A stretch of 64,000 nucleotides of DNA from a virus. Position numbers and translations under genes: made by a program. The notes under the pieces are model-generated. The model ran no database searches. It had not been told where the DNA came from and saw only the letters and a program-made list of their open reading frames with translations. Position 1 is the stretch's first letter; the number at the start of each line of letters is the position of its first letter. The stretch is from the IMG/VR virus record IMGVR_UViG_3300021964_012561, positions 50,637-114,636 of that record. The stretch is one strand, 5' to 3'. This document shows, piece after piece, positions 33,871 to 42,089 of this stretch.

Positions 33871-34719
33871 ATGAAACTTACCAGAAGACAATTAAGAAAA
33901 TTAATATTAGAACAGATTAGCAATACTACATTTAAAGATGCTGAAGAGTCTGGAGTAATTCCCGAACCGGAGCATAGTACAGATCCTTACCCAGGAAAGA
34001 TAAAGTTTCCTGGTCATTCTGCAGCTGATGCAGAGCATAGAAGAGCAACCGATTTTATGAATCCTGAATATAAAGCTACACCTTTAGAACGTCAAAGAAT
34101 TAAGAATAAGGCATATGGAAATTATGTTAAAAACTTACAACAAGGTATGGAAAAAGGGGACGCTGAGCGTTTGTATGATGCACAATCTAAAGGATATCCG
34201 GACTACCTCACTATGGAGCGAGATTTAGGTAGAAAAGAAGCTTACTCTTTCCACAGCTACAACGATATGGAATTAGATCAAAAAACAAGAGAAGAGTTAG
34301 CTGCAGAATTTCCTGACATGGATTTTACAGATGTGCAACCTAGCGTTGATCTTAAATTAAGTAGCATGATAAAAAAGTTTAGAGACGAGAGTCCTGGTGG
34401 CAGAACAACAGTTTATAAACTTAACAGTTTTATTAGAGATCTAGTAGCAACTGACATATCAAAACAAGATACTGAAGTTGGAGAATTTATAGCTGCTAAT
34501 CGACCAAATTTTCTTAAGGATTATCAAGAAAAAGGTTATTATAAGGACACAAAGCTAAATGAAAATAAATTTACAAGAAAAGATTTAAGAAGCTTAATGA
34601 ACGAAGAGTTAAAAAGATTGTCATATGTCAGTAAAGAACAAGGACATACATACGGGATTGAACATTTACCCGATCAATATGATCAGAAAAAAGCAGACGA
34701 TATAATAGGACACACCTGA
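33871..34719 (+). CDS. Leader-bearing protein, possibly with readthrough extension
   Basis: The 282-residue protein begins MKLTRRQLRKLILEQ, starting directly after the previous stop. Residues 18-225 are helical and charged and not recognised. A second copy of the leader-like motif lies inside, at residues 229-250 (LNENKFTRKDLRSLMNEE). That suggests two joined cargo units that the prohead protease could separate. The reading frame ends at a TGA (34717-34719) followed by CTG and then stays open without a start codon to 35097, so a longer product may exist. Confidence 0.6.
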   Translation: MKLTRRQLRKLILEQISNTTFKDAEESGVIPEPEHSTDPYPGKIKFPGHSAADAEHRRATDFMNPEYKATPLERQRIKNKAYGNYVKNLQQGMEKGDAERLYDAQSKGYPDYLTMERDLGRKEAYSFHSYNDMELDQKTREELAAEFPDMDFTDVQPSVDLKLSSMIKKFRDESPGGRTTVYKLNSFIRDLVATDISKQDTEVGEFIAANRPNFLKDYQEKGYYKDTKLNENKFTRKDLRSLMNEELKRLSYVSKEQGHTYGIEHLPDQYDQKKADDIIGHT

Positions 34720-35097
34720 CTGACTCATGTTCGGAAGAAGGGTTCTTCCTTAAATGAAGTTGGTTTTGTTCTTTGGCATTCCTTAAATGAAAGTGGTCAT
34801 GTTGCAATTTATGATGTTGAATGGCCTAACGGAACAATTGAAAGAAACATACCTGCACGTCTTTTAGAAAAAGTAAAAGATAGTAATGATAGTGTTGATG
34901 AACATGATGAGCATGGAGTTGTAGGTCATGAAGAAGACTCACTGTTAGGCGAAAGAAAATATAAAAAAAGAAAGAAGAAAAAGAAGTCAACAAAGAAAAA
35001 GCCTAAGTATTGGTATCTAGGTGGTTATGGAATAGACCATGATCATGATTTTGCTGATTTTGATGGAGACTTCGGCGGAGATGGAGGCGGAGAATGA
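34720..35097 (+). pseudogene. In-frame extension beyond a TGA codon (readthrough or decayed)
   Basis: This 374-base gap between genes is coding-like. It lies in the same frame as the preceding gene, separated by one TGA, and runs 125 codons to a TGA at 35095-35097 that overlaps the next ATG. There is no ATG, GTG or TTG in its first half, so independent translation is unlikely. The translation has protein-like content: an SH3-like stretch (HVAIYDVEWPNGTIERNIPA), a Lys-rich segment (RKKKKKSTKKK) and a His/Asp-rich tail (GIDHDHDFADFDGD). The SH3-like part seems to begin before the TGA. Readthrough, a nonsense mutation or an assembly error are all possible. Confidence 0.5.
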
Positions 35098-35732
35098 AAA
35101 TAACAAGAAAAAATCTTAACATACTGATAGAAAGGTACTTAAAAGAGTCAGATGAAAAAACAGTGCCAGGCGATAAATTCATTGACATACTAGATAAAAA
35201 GCAAAAAAAGCAAGAAAAAAACATACATGCTGTGACAGATTTTAGAAAAGGCAGTGATAGGGGTCAATTTCCTCCATTGACGTTTGGTCCAGGAGTGGAC
35301 GATGAAGGTAATTTAGAGGGTGGTAAATTTACAACTGTCCATGATTATCACGAACCTGACCCATATGATCATGCTGCTGTTAGAAGATACAAAAAACAAC
35401 ACTATTTAGGTCCTGATGATAAGTCCGTAGATGATCCTGAAATTACAAGAATTGGCTTAGAAGACGATGAAGATACTGAAGAGTCTCCTTTTGGAACACA
35501 ATATTCTTTAGATGCTACAGATCCACAATTTAGAATGGATGATAGGACTGTAGAAGATGATGGTTTTACCGCACACAGCGATGATGACTTTCACATGGAA
35601 GACGAGTACGATGAAGATTATGAAGAATCTGAAGATTATACAGAAGAAGATACTCTTTATGATATAGACGATGACAGTGAAGATGATGGTTTGATTGCAA
35701 AAATTAGAAAGTTTTTTTCTGGAAAGAAATAA
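35094..35732 (+). CDS. Acidic protein with targeting leader
   Basis: The 212-residue protein begins MKITRKNLNILIERYLKES, the shared leader, with LKE followed by Ser as a possible processing site. The remainder is strongly acidic and Asp/Glu/Tyr-rich, with a tail of about 60 residues almost entirely acidic (HMEDEYDEDYEESEDYTEED) before a basic C-terminal tip (IRKFFSGKK). It could be disordered and DNA-mimic-like. It is the last member of the leader-bearing cluster and lies 85 bases before the neck module. Confidence 0.6.
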   Translation: MKITRKNLNILIERYLKESDEKTVPGDKFIDILDKKQKKQEKNIHAVTDFRKGSDRGQFPPLTFGPGVDDEGNLEGGKFTTVHDYHEPDPYDHAAVRRYKKQHYLGPDDKSVDDPEITRIGLEDDEDTEESPFGTQYSLDATDPQFRMDDRTVEDDGFTAHSDDDFHMEDEYDEDYEESEDYTEEDTLYDIDDDSEDDGLIAKIRKFFSGKK

Positions 35733-35767
35733 TTTAACGTAATAATTGTTAATAGATTAGTTGCTTT

Positions 35768-35798
35768 TTGAAGTCTTGTTTTGTTCGTAATATATAAT
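35768..35798 (+). promoter_or_regulatory. Candidate promoter before the neck and tail module
   Basis: TTGAAG (35768-35773) and TATATA (35791-35796) are spaced by 17 bases; TATAAT overlaps at 35793-35798. They lie about 20 bases before the ATG at 35818. The sequence context (AATATATAATATAAAC) also resembles a T4-type late TATAAATA element, but not exactly. It could drive the neck-to-baseplate operon. Confidence 0.4.
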
Positions 35799-35817
35799 AT
35801 AAACTAACGAGGTACCA

Positions 35818-36975
35818 ATGGCTATTTTTTCTCAGATATCAAACCCTACACCGTTTGGAATTTATGACAATGAATCTATTTTTCAAACAGATGCAGATAA
35901 TATGGTTACTTTTGTCAAAAGAAAACTAGGTGACGATATACTTTCTGTGGAACTTACTAAAAAACAAATTTTTGGAAATTTTGAGGAAGCTGTATTAGAA
36001 TACAGCTCAATTCTTAATCAGTATCAGGCCAAATCTCAAATGGTCAATTATTTAGGTTTTGCAACAGGAAGCGCTTTAAGCGGTAGTGAAAATAAATACC
36101 CGCGTGAAAACCTAGAATATTTGTCACGTTTCGCCGAACCTTACGCAATGGAGGCTGGAATCGGTGGTTCTTATAACTTTGTTAGTGGAACAATCAGCCT
36201 TGAGAGTGGTCGACAGGATTATGATTTATATACAGAACTAAAAAATGGGTCTGGTGATGCAATTTTTGATGATACAAAAGGTAAAATTAAAGTAGCTGAA
36301 GTATTTCATTACAATCCTCAAGCAGCATATCGATTTTTTGATACAACTTCTGCAATTAATTACCTAAACAATGAATTTAGCTTTGAATCATTTACTCCTG
36401 AAACTATTTTTTATGTTTTACCTGTTTTTGAAGACATTTTAAGGGCAGGACAATTAGATTTATCTAATCGTGTAAGAAGATCTAATTATTCTTACAAAGT
36501 AACCGGTACAAAAATTAGAATATTTCCAATACCAACAAAAAGTTCTAAAAAATTATGGGTGAGAATTAGGCAGTATCCTGATCCTAATTCACCAGCATAC
36601 AAAGATAATTCTATAACAGGAGTTTCAAACCTAAGTAATATTCCTTTCGGGAATATTCCTTATAAACAAATCAATTCCATAGGAAAACAGTGGATTAGAC
36701 AATATACAGTTGCTATTTCAATGGAGCAATTAGGTTATATTAGGGGAAAATTTGGTAATGTTCCTATTCCTGGAGGTGATGTATCTTTGAATTCATCAGA
36801 TATGATTAATAATGGTAGGTCTGATAAAGAATCTTTGGTTACTAAATTAAAGGAAATGTTAGAAACAATGACATATGATAAATTAGTTGAATTGCAAGCT
36901 ACGAGAGCAGAGCAAATTAATAAACAACTTAAATACGTTCCTGTCCCAAATGGAAAATGTGTTTATTTAGGATAG
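35818..36975 (+). CDS. Neck protein (gp13-like)
   Basis: The 385-residue protein opens the neck and tail module and is followed by gp14-like, gp15-like, sheath and tube genes, the same order as genes 13, 14, 15, 18 and 19 of T4. Internal features such as KRKLGDDILSVELTKKQIFGNFEEAVLEYS (a helix-rich start) and a beta-rich middle resemble head-completion neck proteins that join the portal to the tail. T4 gp13 has 309 residues. The identification rests mainly on order and general pattern. An ACGAGG SD precedes the ATG. Confidence 0.6.
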   Translation: MAIFSQISNPTPFGIYDNESIFQTDADNMVTFVKRKLGDDILSVELTKKQIFGNFEEAVLEYSSILNQYQAKSQMVNYLGFATGSALSGSENKYPRENLEYLSRFAEPYAMEAGIGGSYNFVSGTISLESGRQDYDLYTELKNGSGDAIFDDTKGKIKVAEVFHYNPQAAYRFFDTTSAINYLNNEFSFESFTPETIFYVLPVFEDILRAGQLDLSNRVRRSNYSYKVTGTKIRIFPIPTKSSKKLWVRIRQYPDPNSPAYKDNSITGVSNLSNIPFGNIPYKQINSIGKQWIRQYTVAISMEQLGYIRGKFGNVPIPGGDVSLNSSDMINNGRSDKESLVTKLKEMLETMTYDKLVELQATRAEQINKQLKYVPVPNGKCVYLG

Positions 36976-36985
36976 GAGTAAAATT

Positions 36986-37651
36986 ATGGCACGACTTTTT
37001 ATCTCACCTAGAGAAATTAACTTTATAAATGATTTAGCCAAAGAACTTGTAAAAGATATAGCAGGGCAAAAAATTTACTATTTCCCAGTATCAGAAGTAA
37101 AGTCAAGAGTACACGATATATACGAAGAAGCAATAGATAAAATTTTTGATGACCCAATTGAAATTGAGTGTTTTGTTAAGTATGAAGAACCTGCTACAAA
37201 AACAGATAGGTTTGGTTCCGAAAAATACTTCTCAGTGACTGCTTACATTCAGTCAAGAGACTTATTAGATAAAGGAATAGAGATTTTAGAAGGTGACTTC
37301 TTTTCATATGGGTCTGTTTTTTTTGAAGTTGTAACAAGCCCGGGAACAAATGTAATTTTTGGTCAAATTGAACACGGTCAGTATATTACAGTCACAGGTA
37401 AACAATCAAGAAAATCTAACTTTATTGCTAAAGTTTTCGGACCTACATCAGAAGAATATACAGATGCTGATGCTGTTCAAGAAACATTTGTACAACAAAG
37501 AGGATTTGAAGAAAATAGATTAGGAAAAACAGCTGATAAAAGAGAATTACAAGAAAATGGTGTTTTGGAAAAGCCGATTAGTGGCCCAAGAGAAGTATCT
37601 AAAAAAGGAGATAATTCTAATGTAGGTTCTTCTTTTTATGGAGATGAATAA
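36986..37651 (+). CDS. Neck protein (gp14-like)
   Basis: The 221-residue protein starts MARLFISPREINFINDLAKEL and follows the gp13-like gene by 10 bases after a TAGGAG SD. The middle is beta-rich (EGDFFSYGSVFFEVV, then NVIFGQIEHGQYITVTG), a pattern I associate with T4-type neck proteins (T4 gp14 has 256 residues). The C-terminal 60 residues are low complexity. The neck ring seals the filled head and accepts the tail. Evidence is positional plus general similarity. Confidence 0.6.
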   Translation: MARLFISPREINFINDLAKELVKDIAGQKIYYFPVSEVKSRVHDIYEEAIDKIFDDPIEIECFVKYEEPATKTDRFGSEKYFSVTAYIQSRDLLDKGIEILEGDFFSYGSVFFEVVTSPGTNVIFGQIEHGQYITVTGKQSRKSNFIAKVFGPTSEEYTDADAVQETFVQQRGFEENRLGKTADKRELQENGVLEKPISGPREVSKKGDNSNVGSSFYGDE

Positions 37652-38856
37652 TGTCTAAATTTGGTGATAAAATCTTTAGTCAATTTGATGGAACAAATGT
37701 TCCTGATGATTTTGAGTTTCCTTCAATTGAAATTGAAGATATTGACAGGGCAGTATTTAATTTATTTGATAAAACAATAGGGTTTGAAGTTGAAGAAAAA
37801 GGATCTTCAAGAAAAGTTCCTGTTATCTTTGCAACTGGAGAACGATTCGCCTTAACTAGGAGAAAGAATTCAATTAGGGATAAAAACAACGCGTTAATTC
37901 TGCCTCTAATTTCTATACTCAGAGGTGAAATTGACGTAAGTCCTAGTCAACATAACAAAGGCACGGCAATAGCATACAGAGATCAGCCTAATTACTATAT
38001 TAAAAAAAGACTTTCTAAAAAAGATAGAAAATATCAAAATTTAATAAATAAACAAAAAATTAAAAACCAAGATAACGTTGCTCAAAATAGTTCTTTCATA
38101 GATGATTCTATTTATCCGGGCAAATTTTCTTCTCCCGGTACTATCGCAAATAGAAGTAATAAAAGCAATAATAGTTTATTTAAAGGTGTTAACATTAATT
38201 TAGCAAATGATCTTAAAGATAACATTTTTGAAATAATAGAAGTACCTTATCCTAAATTTATGTCTATTAAATATGAAGTTGTTTTTTGGTGTCAATATAT
38301 GCAACAAGCAAATCAAATGCTACAAATGGTTTTTAGAAATTATAAAGGGCAAGGTCATGAAATACCAATAACTACTTCTAGCGGATACGAATTAGTAGCT
38401 TATTTTAGTGAGACTTTTTCCTTAGATAGTAATTTTACTGACTTTACTAACGAAGAAAGAATGGTCAAATATGCATTTGGAATCACGATTCCAGGATACA
38501 TGATTAATCCAAAGTCTGTGAAGGGATTACCAAATCAATTAAGAACTTATATGTCTGCTCCTTTTATTGATTTTGGCTACAAAGATTCAGCAAATAAAAT
38601 TGTCTTAAGAAATAAAAGTCAAACTATAAAAGACGAAAACGCAAACAAGAACGTCTTGTCAGACTTAAATAACATAAACGAATTTAAAGAACAAAAGAGA
38701 GGAGAAACATCAGAAGAAATTGAACATTATGTGCAAAACCCTTTTACAGGGAAAAAAGAAGTAAGATTCTCAAAAGTTTTGGGAAAAAACAAAAGAACAG
38801 GAGAATCTGTGATTTCTCCGCTTATAGTCAAAGACATTGAAAAGCAAAACGAATAA
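37651..38856 (+). CDS. Tail terminator/sheath stabiliser (gp15-like)
   Basis: The 401-residue protein overlaps the upstream stop by one base. The C-terminal half has VPYPKFMSIKYEVVFWCQY, QMLQMVFRNYKG and TFSLDSNFTDFTNEERMVKYAFGITIPGYM, the pattern of the T4 gp15 tail-completion family, which caps the sheath and joins it to the neck. T4 gp15 has 272 residues; the extra N-terminal part here is low-complexity and basic. The tail sheath genes follow directly, as in T4. Confidence 0.68.
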   Translation: MSKFGDKIFSQFDGTNVPDDFEFPSIEIEDIDRAVFNLFDKTIGFEVEEKGSSRKVPVIFATGERFALTRRKNSIRDKNNALILPLISILRGEIDVSPSQHNKGTAIAYRDQPNYYIKKRLSKKDRKYQNLINKQKIKNQDNVAQNSSFIDDSIYPGKFSSPGTIANRSNKSNNSLFKGVNINLANDLKDNIFEIIEVPYPKFMSIKYEVVFWCQYMQQANQMLQMVFRNYKGQGHEIPITTSSGYELVAYFSETFSLDSNFTDFTNEERMVKYAFGITIPGYMINPKSVKGLPNQLRTYMSAPFIDFGYKDSANKIVLRNKSQTIKDENANKNVLSDLNNINEFKEQKRGETSEEIEHYVQNPFTGKKEVRFSKVLGKNKRTGESVISPLIVKDIEKQNE

Positions 38857-38912
38857 TTAAATGATGTTTCTATGTTTTTAAGATAATTAATTAAGAATTG
38901 AAGGAGTTATGA

Positions 38913-41900
38913 ATGGCCGAACAAACATTTAAGTCCCCGGGGTTTTTTGAAAGAGAAATTGATGCTTCTCAAAGAACAGCATCAAGATCGTTTAGTGTCC
39001 CAGGTGGAATTATAGGAATAGCAAGTAGAGGGCCTGCTTTTGTTCCAAAAACAATTACGTCAATGAACCAATTTATCACAAATTTTGGAGATATCAAACC
39101 AGAACAATTTGGAGCAATTGCAGCACATGAATTTTTAAAATTAAGACCTGCTATTACTTTTACAAGAGTCCTAGGCGCAGGATCGATACAAAACGGTTCA
39201 GACTTAGATAACTACACTACATTAGGTATTGTAGCAAATGCTGGATTTTCTTTAAGTGGTTCAGTTAATAGTACACCTGGGCATGCTGAAAGGAGTGATG
39301 GTAGAGATGAAGGTTGTGTTCAGTTTATTTCAGCTAAGCACGAAATACAAACCAACGAACAGCATACTTACCCGATTTTTACTGATAATCAATCGATATC
39401 TAGCAGTACTGCTTATCTTATCAGAAGCATGGTACTTTTAGCTTCGGGTGCACGCTTAGAAATATTAGATCACAACGAATCTTATGCTACAACTGGAAGT
39501 GCAAATGATTTAGCGAGAATTAGTAACTATACAGGGCAAATTAAAAATCAAGGAACGTTTAAGGTTGTCATTTCTTCATCTTTAGGAAGTAGCTTTTCTA
39601 ATGACGAATTAAATCCAGGTATTAAAATTTACACAGCGTCTTTGAATCCTGATTCTGATTATTATGTAGGAAAGATTTTAAACACAAGTTATGATTTATT
39701 TGACTCAAAGCAACATTTACTTCTTGCAGATTTTGTCGTAGAAAATGACATTGCAAAAGTTGAGTATCATGCTACAAATGAAACTGTTGCAGTTTTATCC
39801 GGATCTAGAAGTACTTCTGCAAATGGTGATACAACTAAATACTTTAGAGAAGTATTTGGTTCATTTAATACTAGATACCAAAATGCAAAAACTACATCTT
39901 TTATTTCTCAGCCTTATGGATCCTTAGAATATGATTTATTTCATTTTGAAACATTATCAGACGGTGAAAGTGCAAATAAACTAGTATCTGTTTCTATTGC
40001 TAATTTAAAAAAGTCTGAAGATGTTAACGATCCATATGGGACATTTACCGTTCAAGTAAGAAAATATTCAGACGATGACAACAATCCTGTTATTTATGAA
40101 CAATTTAATAATTGCAACTTAAATCCAGATAGTGAAGATTATGTTGGAAGAAAGATAGGTGATTTAAACGTTTATTATAATTTTAATACAGTTTTAGAGA
40201 GTGAAAGAGGGTTAGCACAAAAAGGAACTTATTCAAATCAATCTAATTTCATAAGAATTGTCTTAAATCCAAACGTTACAAATAAAATAATTCCTAAGAC
40301 AGCTTTACCTTTTGGTTTTAGAGGATTACCTGTTCCTAAAACAACAGATACTTTAACATCTAATTCAACAGCTTTACCTGGTTTAGGAGGTCCAAGTATT
40401 AGATTGGGTGTCTCAGGTTCAGTTTCAGCATTTAAGTATTCAGTAGTCCCACCGGTTCCTATGACTTTTAAAGTAACAAAAGGAAACGGAAATACATCTC
40501 CTGGTTTTACCGGTCATGCTAGTCAAAATGAATTAATAAATAGCAATATTTATTGGGGCATTCAACAAGGTAGACTATACAAAAATACTAACATTGATAG
40601 CAGTGTAGGTCTTAGAAACCCAGAACTGCAGTCGAATAGTAGGTTATTTAATGAGCCTAGTCTCATCGATGCATACAGTAAATTTTTAGGAATACAAAAA
40701 TTAGATGCACTAGTAACCGGTTCTGGTGCAGATGCATTTAATAATAATAAATTTTCTCTTTCAAAAGTAGCATTAAATAATCAATCAAATAGCGCAGATA
40801 CTTTATCAGCTGCTGTTGCTAGAGAATTAACCGGTTCTGCTGACGAACACATGATTGATGCTGCTTACATCAGAAATGCATCTCTAGATCTTCCTAATTT
40901 GACTATTAATGATAATGTTTCAAATACAAGAAGACTAACGTTCGCATCTCTAGCAGCATCTAGCGCTAATACTTTTAATAAGTTTTCTAAGTTTGCTAAA
41001 TTTACCAATGTTTTTTACGGTGGTTTCGATGGCTTAAACATTGTCGATAAAGATGCACGGTTAATGAATGACAAAGCTTCTTCCCTGGAGACAGGGGGTA
41101 AGGCCAATGGAGGAGAAATAAGTTATCAAAACCTCCATGCAGGATCTTCACCTGGCAAAGGTTTAAGAAATAACATTGTCTCTGCTTATTTAGATGCTGC
41201 TAATGTGATGACACAAGAAGGCGTTACAAACATTAACACTTTAATCGTTCCTGGTATTAGAGAAAAATTAATTACAAACAAAGTTTCAGAAAAAGTAAAA
41301 GACAATTCAAAAATTATTTATTTAATGGACATACCTAGTTATGACAAAAACAACATAAGAAAGTTCGACGAATCAGCTGATTTACTAGACATAGGAAAGA
41401 CAGTAGATAAATTTAAAGCTAGAAACATTGACAACAATTTTGTTGCAACATACTTTCCAGATACATTTATTTCAACTGAAGCTGTTAGAAAAATTGTTAA
41501 AGTTCCAGCTTCCGTTTCAGCATTTCAAGCGTTAGCTTATAATGATAATGTTAGCTATCCTTGGTTTGCACCAGCAGGCTTTAACAGAGGTGCTTTAGAA
41601 AATGTTGTAAATACAGATTATAAATTAAACACTGCAGATAGAGATACACTATACGAAGCAAGAATTAATCCTATAGCAAATTTTGCGAATGGTAAGGTCG
41701 TAATTTTTGGACAAAAAACATTACAAATGAGCAGGTCAGCTTTGGATCGAGTTAATGTAAGAAGAATGGTTTTAGAAGTAAAAAGAATTGTTTCTAGAAT
41801 TGCCGGTGATTTTGTATTTGAACAAAACACTCAAATTTTAAAAGATAGATTTATTGCTCAAGTTACGCCTCAATTATCTATAATTCAGTCGCAACAAGGC

Positions 41901-42056
41901 ATAGATAAATTCCAAGTAATCATGGATAAGACTAATAATTCTGCTTTAGATGAAGAGCAAAACAGGTTAAATGGTACAATTGTTTTAGTGCCGACAAGAG
42001 CAGTTGAGTTTATTTCAATTGACTTTATTATAACAAATTCAGGCGTAACTTTTTAA
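38913..42056 (+). CDS. Tail sheath protein A (gp18-like)
   Basis: The 1047-residue protein begins MAEQTFKSPGFFEREID, the standard start of T4-type sheath proteins, and has the expected C-terminal assembly domain with SALDRVNVRRMVLEVKRIVSR and WFAPAGFNRGALE. The sheath contracts to drive the tube into the host. T4 gp18 has 659 residues, so this version has large surface insertions, including Ser/Asn-rich segments between residues 130 and 540. An AAGGAG SD precedes the start. A second, diverged sheath gene follows immediately. Confidence 0.94.
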   Translation: MAEQTFKSPGFFEREIDASQRTASRSFSVPGGIIGIASRGPAFVPKTITSMNQFITNFGDIKPEQFGAIAAHEFLKLRPAITFTRVLGAGSIQNGSDLDNYTTLGIVANAGFSLSGSVNSTPGHAERSDGRDEGCVQFISAKHEIQTNEQHTYPIFTDNQSISSSTAYLIRSMVLLASGARLEILDHNESYATTGSANDLARISNYTGQIKNQGTFKVVISSSLGSSFSNDELNPGIKIYTASLNPDSDYYVGKILNTSYDLFDSKQHLLLADFVVENDIAKVEYHATNETVAVLSGSRSTSANGDTTKYFREVFGSFNTRYQNAKTTSFISQPYGSLEYDLFHFETLSDGESANKLVSVSIANLKKSEDVNDPYGTFTVQVRKYSDDDNNPVIYEQFNNCNLNPDSEDYVGRKIGDLNVYYNFNTVLESERGLAQKGTYSNQSNFIRIVLNPNVTNKIIPKTALPFGFRGLPVPKTTDTLTSNSTALPGLGGPSIRLGVSGSVSAFKYSVVPPVPMTFKVTKGNGNTSPGFTGHASQNELINSNIYWGIQQGRLYKNTNIDSSVGLRNPELQSNSRLFNEPSLIDAYSKFLGIQKLDALVTGSGADAFNNNKFSLSKVALNNQSNSADTLSAAVARELTGSADEHMIDAAYIRNASLDLPNLTINDNVSNTRRLTFASLAASSANTFNKFSKFAKFTNVFYGGFDGLNIVDKDARLMNDKASSLETGGKANGGEISYQNLHAGSSPGKGLRNNIVSAYLDAANVMTQEGVTNINTLIVPGIREKLITNKVSEKVKDNSKIIYLMDIPSYDKNNIRKFDESADLLDIGKTVDKFKARNIDNNFVATYFPDTFISTEAVRKIVKVPASVSAFQALAYNDNVSYPWFAPAGFNRGALENVVNTDYKLNTADRDTLYEARINPIANFANGKVVIFGQKTLQMSRSALDRVNVRRMVLEVKRIVSRIAGDFVFEQNTQILKDRFIAQVTPQLSIIQSQQGIDKFQVIMDKTNNSALDEEQNRLNGTIVLVPTRAVEFISIDFIITNSGVTF

Positions 42057-42089
42057 ATCGTATATTTAATGAATAATGGAGAAATTTAA

